Source: Erpobdella octoculata
Lineage: Eukaryota > Annelida > Clitellata > Hirudinida > Erpobdellidae
Reading direction: 5' to 3'
DNA: 64,000 bases
Assembly (NCBI GenBank): GCA_963978895.1
Contig: OZ022240.1
Coordinates: 14,265,720-14,329,719 of the forward strand
Under the pieces are notes generated by a model. That model was not told where the DNA came from. It made no database searches and was given only the letters and a program-made list of their open reading frames with translations. This document shows positions 9,740 through 22,018 of this stretch, in pieces. Position numbers and translations under genes: made by a program. Within the stretch, counting starts at the first letter, position 1; each line of letters opens with the position of its first letter.

Positions 9740-12700
9740 ATAACATATAGAGTAAAATTATTAAAAAAAATTACAAATTTCCTTTAGAAAAATAAACCAT
9801 TAGTTTTTAGTTCATTCAAAACAAGTGAACGGTAAAAAACTTTGGTTTTAAAAAATCCTTTATAATTTTTTAATTCATCAACTAAAACGTCTTTGCAATT
9901 TTTTTTTATGATAGTAAGTCTATAAAATATGAAAACATTCACCAGGGTCTTCTATATACTGAATATGTGAAGTAGGTGAGGTTTGAAAATTTAAGAAACT
10001 TTCGAATCAATATGGAATAAACAAATTTTTTATTAAAAATTTGAAAATTAAATGATGCTTTCTTTAAATAAACTAAAAATTCAAAGTTAGTTTCTCTATA
10101 TCAAATTTGTAATATTTTTAAGTTTTTAAAGTTTCAATTGATTTTATTCTATAATTCACTTAAATGTTGTTTAATCGATCTGAAAATTTAATAGAATGTA
10201 AAGTCACTTACCTTTCATCAAATTAATAGATTGTAAAGTCAGCAGCGACAAATAAACCCACAAAATTTCAGCTTGATTGGATAACAGGAAGTTGATTTTC
10301 TTTAGAGTGGTATTTGAGTTACAACTTTTCAGTTACATTTAAAGTTGCAACATTTTTCACAGACATTTTTCAGTTACTGAACAATCTGTTTTTAGTTTAT
10401 TCAAAGAAAGCAATATTTAATTTTTAAAATCAAAAATTTATAATAAAAACATTTTTTTCATATTGATTCAGAATTTTCTTACATTTTCGTCCTCACATAC
10501 TTCACATACACTTGCATATGCAGAAAGAAATAAAGGGGAGGCCAAATAAGGGGGATTGCAGACAAATGACTTTCAGCACAGGTTGCTTATTTGCCTCATT
10601 AGGAGTTGAGTATTTGAAAAGTGCTTCTAATCATACGCAAGCGTTTTTATGAATGATTTATCAAATTTTTTAATATATTTTCACCAAAAATAGTTTTTAA
10701 AAAATTAAACATAAAATAACAATTTATTAAAATCAACACAAATGATAATCATCTGTTATACTTTCCAAACTCATCAATAACTTAGTTGTGGTGCAAGCCA
10801 AATATCTTTATTGAGTTAAATAGATGGATAAGATCATTTAGGATTTTTGAAAAACAAAGTTTTTTACAGTTTACTTGTTTATACAATGATCACAACAGGC
10901 TTCCAGTGATTTGTTTATTTGAAAAAATACATGCAAAAATATTTCAGTTAGTAATTATTTTGTATTATTTAACTGAATTTATTATTCAGTTAATATTACA
11001 TTTAAAGTTATTCACCATAATTCAGTAACTATTAACTGTCCATTATTTTTCTATTATACTTATTCAAATTTTATTACAGTTTGCTCTGCTGATCTGATCA
11101 TGAGCCAATCATTCTTGGTTTGCTGTGAACATATTTGTACAAGATGTTTGCTTCTTGTGCCTGTCGTTTGAATCATATATTCAAGTTTTATTCTATTTCT
11201 CAACTGTTTCCAGATTTGAATTGGAAGCTATAACAAAAATGACTTCTGATATTATAAATATTGTTTTGAAAAATTATAAAATTGGTGTTTTACATTGCAG
11301 CTGTTTGCTTTAAATCTCCAATTTGAGTTTTTGTGGCTTTTTCAACATCTTGGCTTATGTAATTATGTAAATAATGTGTTTCTTAAAGGTCCATGTTCCA
11401 ATTTCATGAGTATTAGTTAGATTTAAACTAAAAATTGTATAGTGGCTATCATATTAATATTTTTCACCATTTTCAGCTATTATATATATTTTTATTTTAT
11501 GCCAGCAGACAAGTTTAATAGGATTAATTGCAGCTTGGTAGCCGTGCAAAAATTCTTTATTTGTCATTAAACATAGCAACAATGTTTTCTTTAATAAAAC
11601 CTTCAATTGAAATCCAGTAGGAGGAGAGATTCATCAAGAGGTGGGGTCTGGTTGGGATTTCGCCCTGGGCCTCTTGCTGGGCTGATGGCCCACCACAGTT
11701 GGGAATTCAGATTTTAGATAAGTCTGAAAAACGTTTCTGTCACTTTTAATTTCTAATGGACGTTAAGAAATATAGTGATTTTTAAGTTCCACAGGCTGAA
11801 AAATTCTTTAGACACTACGGTTTGATTGGCACAAGCGCCTGTGTTTTTTAATCAACTGAGCCAACAGGTAAGCTCCACATGCATACTGCACACTTGCACA
11901 TACACACACATGTTTATCTTCATATTATGAGGATGAACTTGATTAAGTATTTTAGATATATGATATGATGCCTTATGATGCAAAAGAATATTTGATGCAT
12001 TATGATGCAAAAGAATATCTAGACACTAAGAAAAATGCACCAAAGGCTACTTAGTGCCTACTAATTGTTTTAGGTGAGCGTAAAGAAAATTTATTTTTTA
12101 AATAATACAGCCACAGGAATTTAATTGAAATTAAAAATTCTATGCAACATAAATAACAAATAATATCAACCAACTAAAGTTATATGTCACTGCCATTGAT
12201 TAAATATTTTAAATGTTGGACACCACATGTGTAATTACAAGCCTTGTGATGCATAAGGATGGGCTTGGTGAACATTGAACTTGTTAATCTACATGATCAC
12301 CATTCCAGTCTGAGTGAGTGAGGCCGGGAGATTATATAAGTAATGCCTTGGCTGCATGGTTTATATGGCACGTTAGTCAGAGCGTGTTAATGCAGTTGGA
12401 CGCATTATAGCAGCTAACATTTCTGGAATTTTGAAAGCAATTGACCAAATATGGAATTACATGTTGCTGTCTGAGGCTATGATTAACTTACAGGGTTTGA
12501 AGGAGTACTTCGCCACTTTTGGATGTGTTGTCAGTACTCATGCTGGGGCATTTGCACAAAGCAGGAATGTGTTGTAAATCTTCGCTTTACCAACATTTTT
12601 TTCCGAGGCGTAGCTAAGGTGGAGGGAATCACGTTTTCCTGGCGCCATTTGGAAGGGGCGCCAAAATTTAAAAAAGTACTTACGACTATATACCCCCTAG

Positions 12701-13356
12701 TTATCAGCTGTTGTTGAAGACAAAAGTACTCGATGTTTTGGAAATTTTTTGGAAAAAGCTCCTGGTTTATACCCCAGGTCATCAGCTATTTTTAGAAGAA
12801 ATGCTTACATATGAGAATTTCGAGGAACGCATTTGTTAGACCTGGTCACGGGGCGCCAAAAACCCGAGGTATGAATTACTAATTGGGAAAACCTCTGATT
12901 ACTAGAGCAGTATTAGTTTTGAATTTATTTAAGTTTTAGTTTCGTTTCGAAAAGCTTATTTCAGTTTCTTTTGTAGTTTTATCATTATTTTAGTTCCAGT
13001 TTCTATTTCGTTTTGACACATTTATTGTAGATTCAGTTTTCGTAAAAAAAACACTTTATGCAATTTTTTACTGCTAACCTGAAATACTTATTAAAAGGTA
13101 CATTTAAATCAATTTTAAATTATGTTTCAAAAATACACGTTTCTTTAAGTTGTTGCGTCTAACAGATGTGAGCATCCCACATGTTGAAAACAAACGTTCT
13201 ATAAACGCTTCTGAACATGGCAAAGATAATATATTCCGTGTGAAATCTTTTAAAACTGGAAAGCCTGTCTTTTTCCCTATTCAGCTATGCAGTTCTCCTC
13301 ATCAGGCAATGGGTTATGTTCTCCATTTTGCAAGGCTGTGAGATATATGTTGTCAA
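9740..13356. other. no intact gene seen; intergenic DNA
   Basis: ORFs here are short and AT-driven. At 11078-11170 a segment after a possible acceptor reads CSADLIMSQSFLVCCEHICT then RCLLLVPVV, loosely RING or B-box like, but it stops at once. At 12605 CGAGGCGTAGCTAAGGTGGA resembles a hAT terminal repeat without a partner. At 12690-12800 a TATACCCC...ATCAGCT block is repeated twice. I see nothing I can call a gene. Confidence 0.4.
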
Positions 13357-13923
13357 CTAAATGTCCGTTTGAGATTTAGTCATTACCAGTTGAACCTGTG
13401 AGGGAACAACTAAGGTGGCTAAATGTTTAAAGTGTTTTGCAGGTCGTGTATCTAAGTCTTCATCCTGGCTGCCCCGATCTTGCTGTTGTTCAACTGGAAT
13501 TTCTGCATTGAAGTTTTGTGTCTTTTTCAGATTAATTTCTTGGTTATTTCTAACAAAGCTGCGTTGTGAGGTAATAGAAGGGTCCACAGTTGTATGATAA
13601 ATCTAGCAATGTTGCTGCAGCTGGCAGAACAACAAAATTTGAAGCAGTAACATCGCGGGTATATCTGAAACAATTGGTTGTTCCAAAATTTTATTATGGA
13701 GCTCAGTCATACTCTGACATTTTTTTAAATGTTCCTCCAGGTCCACAATTGCAGGAAGTATGTAAGAAAGTGACATGTTATCCTTTTCCAACAACTTAGT
13801 GTGATGAGCGAATGTTTCCAGCAAGAATTTAATTATTTCTAATTTTTTCCATTCGCTATTCATCAGTCCATCTAGGTTTTGACGATTAATAACATCGTTC
13901 AGTGCGTCCTTTACTGTGATCAT
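13357..13923 (-). pseudogene. hAT transposase remnant, middle part
   Basis: On -, 13923-13603 encodes EWKKLEIIKFLLETFAHHTK, then LSYILPAIVDLEEHLKK, the region N-terminal to the dimerisation domain in ZBED/hAT transposases (L-P-A-I-x-D-L-E-x-H-L motif). Further frameshifted sequence follows to about 13357. No terminal repeats can be assigned, and the hATC piece at 14371-14577 lies upstream on the same strand, so the two come from different copies. Confidence 0.65.
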
Positions 13924-14068
13924 TCAGTCTATCATGAAAAATGTACTCGATCACCTAGTAGGGCAGTCAAAGTCAATTGGCATTTTTCTTTTAGTAATTG
14001 ATTTGCCACTGATGATTTTTTTATTTTGCCCACTAGTGTCCTTGTTTTAGAGCATAAATCATTATATG

Positions 14069-14300
14069 TAGGGATGTCACGGGTACCCGAACCCGAGTTC
14101 GGTACTACCCGGTCTTTTTCTGATACTCGAACCCGAAAGTGTGAAAATTTGATACCCGAACCCGAAAATGTGAAAACTTGATACCCGAACCCGAAAATGA
14201 GAAAACTTGATACCCGAACTCGAACCTGAAAATGTGAAAACTTGATACCCGAAAATTTATAAGCCTAATACCCGAACTCGGAGTTGTGAACAAATAAATT
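14069..14300. repeat. about 30 bp minisatellite at a hAT terminus
   Basis: TAGGGATGTCACGGGTACCC at 14069 looks like a hAT terminal repeat. It is followed by about six degenerate units of GATACCCGAACCCGAAAATG plus TGAAAACTT. Such arrays commonly sit just inside hAT ends. Confidence 0.65.
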
Positions 14301-14370
14301 TTTTAGTAAATAAATAGCAACACAAACAGAGTTTTCATAACTTTTCTAGTTTATTAAAAATGAAATAGTA

Positions 14371-14577
14371 TTAGGAACCGATTTCAGGCATGTTGTACTT
14401 CATAAACAACAGTTTTTCTGCTGTCTTGCCTGATAATCGGTTCCTTAGCGGCTCATAAATAATTGCAGCACCACTGAACAACTGTTCCGATGGAACGCTG
14501 GTAGCTGGGGCCGCCAAGTAGCGTTTAGCGATCACCGCTAAATTTGGAAAGTTTGTTCTGTTATCTTTCCACCACAA
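14371..14577 (-). pseudogene. hAT transposase C-terminal dimerisation domain (hATC)
   Basis: The 68-residue ORF reads FPNLAVIAKRYLAAPATSVP, then SEQLFSGAAIIYEPLRNRLS, and ends with LLFMKYNMP. This is the hATC block that mediates hAT dimerisation. The rest of the transposase is missing upstream. Together with the terminus at 14069 this is the 3' end of a hAT copy on the minus strand. Confidence 0.85.
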
Positions 14578-14611
14578 CCGCTGTGCGTCATTGTCAGGCT
14601 GGTTAATAAAG

Positions 14612-14637
14612 ATTTACTTACTTACTTACTTACTTAC
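14612..14637 (+). repeat. (TTAC)n tail of a retroelement
   Basis: AATAAAGAT followed by about six TTAC units resembles a LINE or SINE 3' tail. The element body is not recognisable. Confidence 0.5.
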
Positions 14638-14757
14638 AAAAGAGGGTCTTCGTCTAAAGTGATAAATTACAAGTTTTGTTGAAGTAACATATTATACTAA
14701 TCCCGAGCCGTAGAAGTTTTGTATTATCACCTTTGCGTAACAAATAACACAAATACG

Positions 14758-15338
14758 TCATTTTATTAGTGATTGTGTAAGCTAGACCACTAATCCGTTT
14801 GATTATCAGGCCGGACCGAGCCGCGAACGAACTAAAATAATTAAGCCTCCTTCGGTCGAAGAAATCGCGGATAGCCATGACCAAGGATATCTTGATATAA
14901 CAACTGGATCCACAACCTACTCTAGTAGGCCAAGACAATTTAGCCAATTACGTAATAGTTACATCAAGATTTTTAGAAGTATGATATAACTACTGATGCT
15001 TTTGTAGTTTGTTACATCAATTTATTTATAATTATGATATAAGAAGCGATAAAACATTAGGCCTACTAGAGTAGGTTGTGCATCCAGTTGTTATATCAAG
15101 ACATCCTTGCCATGACTCTAAACTTTTTACTTCAGTTATATAACCTTATATTTATTCATTCATATACTCAAAGTTATTCTGATATAACAAAGACCCTTTG
15201 TTATAAAGATAATCTTGCATAATCCTAAACTTTAACTGACAAAGTCTATAAATGATCTATGCGTAACAGTCATTTTATTGGCAAATGTTTAAGCTAGAAC
15301 ACTAATCCGCCTGATTACCCGACCGGACCGAGCAGCGA
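14758..15338 (+). repeat. direct repeat pair, about 70 bp, spaced 512 bp
   Basis: 14758-14826 and 15270-15338 share GTCATTTTATT, GTAAGCTAGAMCACTAATCC and GGACCGAGC-GCGAA with about 80 percent identity. The MITE at 14882-15109 lies between them. Their origin (LTR-like or duplicated repeat) is unclear. Confidence 0.6.
14882..15109. mobile_element. 228 bp MITE with long TIRs
   Basis: The ends are CAAGGATATCTTGATATAAC and, on -, CAAGGATGTCTTGATATAAC, continuing as AACTGGAT-CACAACCTACTC and TAGTAGGCC. The flanking duplication is CCATGAC (14875-14881, 15110-15116). This intact copy shows the structure of the interrupted copy at 45672-50173. The TSD there is 8 bp, so the family is hAT-like. Confidence 0.9.
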
Positions 15339-15921
15339 AAAAAAATGACCAATCTTGAAATTTTCACCTACGAAAAAACACCCCGACAATCCAAACTGAA
15401 ATAAAAGTGGTTTAATTTACAAAAAAATATTTTTTCATTATTTCAATCATTTATAATTACAAAATATTATGCAATAAGCGATTAATGTAATCATAAACAT
15501 AATATCTATTTATTTATACAATGTATCTATATCTCTGTTGATATTTAGTTATGGTTGTTGTGAACGGTATTTTTATATGAATTGCATTTATAATTGGAAA
15601 AGTATTTAAAAAATAATAAAGTTTTTTGTGGTGAGTTATATTATTTTTATAACTAAATTTGCCGTAGTTTAAACGTGCGTGAATTTAGCAATATTGCTGA
15701 CCGTAAAACTTACACAGTAAATTTAAAATAAAGTAGGCGGGTGCATTAACATTTTGAAATTTTTCAAAAATGATTATTAATAAAGTTCATAATACAAGAT
15801 TGAATAATTTAGAAAAGTTTTATTGTTAGATCTAAAATTAATGAAGTATATATAACATTTAATGAAATAAATTTAAGCAGCGAAAATAGTTGCCATACAT
15901 TCTAATACTGTCTAATAGGCA
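15117..15921. other. no gene seen
   Basis: AT-rich DNA holding the second half of the direct repeat (15270-15338). No coding or terminal structure is evident. Confidence 0.4.
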
Positions 15922-16150
15922 ATGGTAAAAACGCACAATCAGTGACCCCGGGGTAGGTTTAATTAGAGCTAGCTAGGGTTGGGGCCGGGGTCACTGATTT
16001 TTTTACATCGTCTTTCAAAATATATCGATTAAAAGTAATTATTTTTTGACTTTTTTGTGCAATTACATATGGTAAAAGTGCACAATCAGTGACAAAAAAG
16101 TCAAAAAATAATTATTTTTAATCGATATATTTTAAATGACGATTTAAACA
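15922..16150. repeat. two adjacent palindromic (foldback) repeats
   Basis: 15925-16000 folds through CACAATCAGTGACCCCGG against CCGGGGTCACTGATT. Then 16005-16056 pairs with 16094-16144 (ACATCGTCTTTCAAAATATA against its near-complement). The motif GCACAATCAGTGAC occurs twice here and near 5890, marking one MITE family. Confidence 0.65.
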
Positions 16151-16799
16151 AAAAACAATATGCAATCCATTTAATCATACGATATTTCGATTTATATCTC
16201 CTAGTATAGCGTCCTGAGCCGATTTCGATACTGAAACAAGGGAATTACCGCTTTCATAAAATCGACAACAGAATAACAATAAAATGCATTAAAAAGAATA
16301 TGTTGACAGCAAAACTCTTTAAAAGTCACTTTGAACAAATATACCTAGCAGTTGAGTGCCGATATGCGAAGTTATACAGTTATAAACACCAGTGCGATGT
16401 TATAGTGTAACTTATTCTACCTAAATTAAAAGTTTTTTCGTGGACCCATAATTAAAGTCCTATTTAACAAGCAAGGTAGGACTTATTTTGAACAAATGCC
16501 GAACGTAGATGTGCTAATTTGATTCCTATATTTACAGATCAAATTGTCCTACTTTCTTAAAGTATTTTTTTTTACAAATTTTTAGATAGACACATAACTT
16601 TTTGAGTTATACAATTTCTGATAAACCCTATCCTGCGCAAGCCAAACAATAACGGGGTCATTTTGTTGCGTGCAATTTGCTAGGTGGTAATACGCAGCAT
16701 GTTTCTTATGTATGACTGCCTAATCTAGAGCTGCAATGCTGTTAAAGGGAGGGCCAACAAGGTTACAGCGTAACTATACACGAAACAAACGTGTGTGAA
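16151..16799. other. no gene seen; isolated transposon end
   Basis: Near 16204-16230 CTAGTATAGCGTCCTGAGCC then GATTTCGATA matches the terminal repeat of the 3565-5819 element. No partner end is visible. Confidence 0.4.
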
Positions 16800-16825
16800 G
16801 TTAGCCTCGAGGCTGGCAATGCTAA

Positions 16826-17104
16826 TTAAAAAAAAAAAATTGCTTGCCCTGGGGCTGTGCTATACATTGTTGGATGGGGTATAAAAAATGAAATCCAATG
16901 GTATATTTGGATTGTCTTCGGTTCAACAAATAAATAAGTTATAAGCGAAAAACGACGATTTTCAGCTGAAAATTGCATAAAATCAACCTTGGCTCTACTT
17001 TGAGAAAATCGATCTTGTTTTAAACTTCTGCCCTGGGTATATCCGAGACGCTTGTTTTTAGATAATTCAATATCAAATCCAACAATATAACTTTGGCTTC
17101 TCAA
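16826..17104 (-). CDS. hypothetical 92 aa ORF in left foldback arm
   Basis: The product is not recognised. Blocks are GFDIELSKNKRLGYTQGRSL, FMQFSAENRRFSLI and IQIYHWISFFIPHPTMYST. The same reading is open on the right arm (18188-18559), but the two are mirror copies of one DNA sequence, so the shared ORF is not independent evidence for coding. I think it is more likely non-coding. Confidence 0.25.
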   Translation of the reverse strand: MRSQSYIVGFDIELSKNKRLGYTQGRSLKQDRFSQSRAKVDFMQFSAENRRFSLITYLFVEPKTIQIYHWISFFIPHPTMYSTAPGQAIFFF

Positions 17105-18187
17105 AGTTAATAAAAAAAAAAGTTATCGAATAAAACGTCGGACCGTATACCAAAGAAACCGAGAAACCGAAACATAAACAGACGCTGCGATTGGACAATC
17201 GAGTCTAGCTCACTGTGGCTAATTATGCAAAATATTCAAATATGCAAAGTGCTACTCGTTAACACGTTAAAATTTTATTTTTAAGAAACCTCTATTGAAC
17301 TTAAATAATAAATATATATATATATATATAGTAGCAAACATTTTTTATTGTTTTTCTCGCTCCCGTTTCCTTGCTCTCACGATCCCGGTCGTTCTCACGA
17401 TCCCGGTCACTCTCACGATCCCGGTCGCTCTCACGATCCCGGTCGCTTTCCCGATTTATTGCTACGGTGCAATTAGGTCCTTTATATATATATATAAGAC
17501 TCTACTAGGAATCGAACCCACGTGTCTACGGCAACATATATATATAACGAACTTTAGGGAAATTTTATTTTTAAGAAAATATATTGAAGTTTACGATTAA
17601 AAATTTTTATTAATGAAAATTTTAAAAAAAAATGAACTATTTAATAAAATCTAAGCATAGCACGCAAGTGAAATGTTTCGTTTTAAACTCTTCCTTTGAA
17701 TACATTAAAAACGTGCATTTTTGGTGAACCCACCTTCTACATTTTTCACACCCACCCAGTCCCCACCTGCACCTTCTCCACCGGTCCCGCAATACAAACA
17801 ATAATTTGTCATGGTGGAGTGTGAAAAATGTAGAAGGTGGTTCACCAAAAATGCACGTTTTTTAATTTTTAATCGTAAACTTCAATATATTTTCTTAAAA
17901 ATAAAATTTTTCCTAAAGTTCGTTATATATATATATAAAGGACCTAATTGCACCGTAGCAATAAATCGGGAAAGCGACCGGGATCGTGATAGCAACCGGG
18001 ATCGTGAGAGCAAGGAAACGGGAGCGAGAAAAACAATAAAAAAATTTTGATACTATATATATATATATATTTATTTATTATTTAAGTTCAATAGAGGTTT
18101 CTTAAAAATAAAATTGTAACGTGTTAACGAGTAGCACTTTGCATATTTGAATATTTTGCATAATTAGCCACAGTGAGCTAGACTCGA

Positions 18188-18559
18188 TTGTCCAATCGCA
18201 GCGTCTGTTTATGTTTCGGTTTCTCGGTTTCTTTGGTATACGGTCCGACGTTTTATACGATAACTTTTTTATTTATTAACTTTGAGAAGCAAAGTTATAT
18301 TGTTGGATTTGATATTGAATTATCTAAAAACAAGCGTCTCGGATATACACAGGGCAGAAGTTTAAAACAAGATCGATTTTCTCAAAGTAGAGCCATGGTT
18401 GATTTTATGCAATTTTCGGCGGAAAATCGTCGTTTTTCGCTTATAACTTTTTTATTTCTTGAACCGAAGACAATCCAAATATACCATTGGATTTCATTTT
18501 TTATACCCCATCCAACAATGTATAGCACAGCCCCAGGGCAAGCAATTTTTTTTTTTTAA
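18188..18559 (+). CDS. hypothetical 123 aa ORF in right foldback arm
   Basis: The last 90 residues equal the left-arm ORF with only a few substitutions (K to M, Y to F, V to L). The first 30 residues come from the arm region between the (TA)n and the shared block. No known domain is visible. It lies wholly inside the foldback repeat, so it is most likely fortuitous. Confidence 0.25.
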   Translation: MSNRSVCLCFGFSVSLVYGPTFYTITFLFINFEKQSYIVGFDIELSKNKRLGYTQGRSLKQDRFSQSRAMVDFMQFSAENRRFSLITFLFLEPKTIQIYHWISFFIPHPTMYSTAPGQAIFFF

Positions 18560-18649
18560 TTAGCATTGCCAGCCTCGAGGCTAACTTAACACGCATCGAA
18601 ACAAGGCTAAAATAAAATGAACAATCATTGGCTTGACTTGTTCAAGTTT

Positions 18650-19100
18650 TAAAATGTGGATTTAAAAGGTTTCGAGAGCACTTATAGCAATGCAGATTAC
18701 ATTTTGTTTTAGAAGAAATCAAAACCTATTTTTAAAAAAGAAAGAAAATTTCCCCATTACCAAATCAGCTTAGTTCACATATCAAAAAATATACTCAGCA
18801 TTATCCTAATGAAATAAAATTTATACATTTTATACCTCAGTGTCTCTAGTTATTAAATAAACAGAAATTAAGATTTTATCACTTTTATTTATAAAGTTAT
18901 TCAAACTTTATCGCATGTCCCCTTTCCACATCTACACGGAGCTCAGGTGCTCAGATGCAGCATTTTTTGTCAATACCATCTTATTTTAAATACAGATTTA
19001 AAAGATTGCGAGAGCACCTACAGGAATGCAGCTTATATATTGTTTTGAAGAAAAACTAAACCTATTTAAAAAGAAGAAAGTTTCTCCTTTTTTAAACTCA
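18650..19100 (+). repeat. dispersed repeat, two adjacent copies
   Basis: Blocks GAGAGCACYTAYAGSAATGC and AAAACTAAACCTATTTAAAA-type sequence occur at about 18650-18760 and 18910-19095. A third copy is at 57226-57400. The fuller copies begin with CACATCTACACGGARCTCA. The class is unknown. Confidence 0.65.
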
Positions 19101-19956
19101 AGAGTTATGCAGAAAGTTCCAGAAAAATCAACTAAATTGAATTATTTTTTCACAACCACCTTATAACATAGGCACCTTTTACAATTAATTTGATGTATCA
19201 TTTAAATTTTGGGTCCAATAAACACATGAGCAATAATATGTTTTGTTACACCATTTTCTGTAAGGGGTACCCTGCATACCAATCTTTATTGGTGAGATGT
19301 ACGGTTGGGACTTTATCTATCTGGCAGCAGACTATGTCGAGCCGAAGTAAGGAGTTGTTGAGCCTATCATAGTCAAGTCTAATGTTAAGTAGATCCAAAA
19401 GACTGGGATTTTTAGCCATCATTTATATGGAAAATTAGCTGAATAGATATAGATTCCTATATTTTGGTGATAAACTTCAAAAGCGAGAATTTTTTGTTAA
19501 TCCCTCATATTAACTTTACTGCTGGTCTTGCTTGAATGTGTGCAAACTTTGAAAGTACAAATTATCTAACTTGAAATATAGGCTAAGTCCTCATGACATT
19601 AAAGTTTGAAAATTTTCTAAAAACAATTTTCATTTGGCAAAAACAAACATAATTATATAGGTCTTCACATAAAGAAATATGAAAAAGGTCGTTTTAAAAA
19701 ATAAAGTTGCAATAAATGAAAAGTCAGCGAATCCTGAAATATAATGGATTTGTGGAAAAACATCGTTCTTTACAGCTTGCTTGTTTATTATCAGTTCGGT
19801 TTAGTTATTTCTTATTCAAGTTACGGTTTTGAATTGTGTAACAAAATATAATATAATTGTTCTGTGTGCTCCACTAATCACTTAAAGTTTTATTAATTTA
19901 TCTGTTAGCCAACACTGCTTCCTGACCAAAAGTTTAATTATTGTAATCAAGATATC

Positions 19957-21974
19957 ATGGAAAATGTTATGAATGGTTCATTTGGTGAGGTATGGCACTT
20001 ATATAAAGTTTTACTTCTCAGTATAGGTGTTACTGTTATTAATATTTGTTTTTTATTAGGTTAATTCTGTTAAAGCAGAATTATCAAATGCAGGAATAGA
20101 TGGTTCATTGAAATTTGGAGAAAAATATACTTCTTTTGATCAACTTCAAAAAGCTGTAAGCACCTATTGTGACAAGAATAATATTCGCCTATTTAAGTCT
20201 GACTCAAGGAAATTGAAATCAGCACAAAATAAAGTAAATCAACAGATCAGAGAAAAAACTCCAGCTCATTTGGTTTATTATTCACTCACATATTCCTGTG
20301 TTTATAATGGGAAAAGCTTTAAGAATCTTATAAAAAATTTGGGAAGGTTAGTGAAGTGAGATTTACTTAAAAACCTTGTGTTTATTAAGAAGTGGTCAAT
20401 TTGTTTTCATTGCAGCCTTTCTAATGAAGGATGTAAGTTTACCATCAAGGTAGGATTGTCCAGTGACTACCAGCTATTAGAAGTTGTGAAGGTTTGGTTC
20501 TATGCTTTGCAGAGGCGTACCTAAGGTTTATGGTGCCTATGGCAAACACTGATCTTGCTCCCTCTCCAACAATAGTTTGGGTAAAAGGCTCACAAATTAA
20601 ATCTATTAACACTTTATTACAAATTTACTTTTCTGGCTGATGTAACTTGTTTAATGTTATCAAATTCAATTTCTTCGGCCATGTCTCGTTCTATGCTCAG
20701 TAAAGCAAGATAACATAAATTGTCTTTTGCCCATCGAGATTATCAAATATGAAATTATCAATTTTAATTTGTTAAATGATCTTTTGCAAACTGGCAATAG
20801 AAGCTGCGATTGTCAGCAAGATTTGCACCATACACATATTGGGAAAATTGTTTACATTTCCATACTAAACTTTTTAAGTCCTTCATATTAACTTTTCCAT
20901 TGTATTAGATGGGTAGAAAAAAAATTAACTCGGAAAAAAATTTGAAACGAGCAAAGAAAATTTGTTTCGATTAGGGAATAATAGTGTCTGTAACAACATG
21001 AGAAAGTTCCACTCGAATCCAGTTTGGGGAAAATTTCTTAGAAGATAAAAACCAGGATGGCCACCACTCCAAATGCTTTACATTTAAGTACAGAAAAGTA
21101 CCATTTGTAATAATCTTATAATTGAGTACTGTATCTGTTACTGTTAAAAAAAGAAGAAACCAATATGGCTGGTGGAAAAAAAGATAAAGGTTTGATAACA
21201 TTACAAATACAATGGTAACTAGTAATATTGTTACTTATTGTAGTCTTTAAACAAGAATAATTGCATTTTTAGTCTTTTATTGTTGAATAATGAAAAAAGA
21301 TGATGGATAAACAAATTGGCTGATTAAAAAAATGGCAGAAAAGAACAAAATGGTAGATAATAAATTGCGGATAGGAAAAAAGATGGTGGTTCCATAACAT
21401 TATAAGTACAACGATAATCCAAACAAAACAACTGAGTGCTGTATTTGTTATTTTTGCCAAATATTAATGATGTCGTGTCACAGCCACTAATGACATGCAA
21501 TACTAATAGATAACTTTTAGAAGCGGCTCTTAGATTTTGGCAAATTTCATGAGCTGAAAACAGTGATTTCCATTCAGACTTTTTAAAGCCAATTTCACAT
21601 AAGCCATTAAAAAGTTAAAGTGGTTCAGTATCATTTGCCACCACAATCACAGACTTTTTGTTTCTGGATACTTCTAAAGCAGTTTTGTTAATGAGTGTGT
21701 CAGCATAACCTTGAGCTTGACAAACTCTGTAGCTATTGGCATGGAAGCCATTCATTGCCATGACAACAAAATGGATTTTATTTCATTCATAGCCCAAAAA
21801 AGCTTCTTGGTCACTAAAGACTGATTTTCCATTATTTAGAACAGGGTTGTCCAACCTTCATGCTATTGCGGGCTGCATAAAAAAATTTTAGACCCCTGGC
21901 GGGCCAAGCAAATTTTAGCGCTTAATATGGCATAATTATGATATATGTATGCCATATAAAACTGTTATAAAATA

Positions 21975-22018
<44 letters not shown>

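Larger units (their letters stand above)
16800..18585. mobile_element. 1.8 kb foldback element with very long inverted arms
   Basis: The left arm starts GTTAGCCTCGAGGCTGGCAA at 16800. The right arm ends with its complement at 18585. The arms stay nearly identical inward to 17757 and 17812, leaving a loop of about 55 bp. The left arm has extra pieces: about five 18 bp CTCTCACGATCCCGGTCG-type units against about two on the right, a 40 bp tRNA-like fragment inside (TA)n near 17498-17536, and about 100 bp at 17596-17700. A possible TTAA is seen only on the right flank. Each arm carries one copy of the same 90-residue ORF. Confidence 0.85.

Noticed and set aside
10786..11028. 80 aa + strand ORF
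   Set aside because: AT-rich, Ile/Phe-heavy, with no recognisable motif or splice context.
11078..11170. possible RING or B-box exon
   Set aside because: It is only about 30 residues with an immediate stop, no partner exon, and Cys spacing that does not complete a zinc site.
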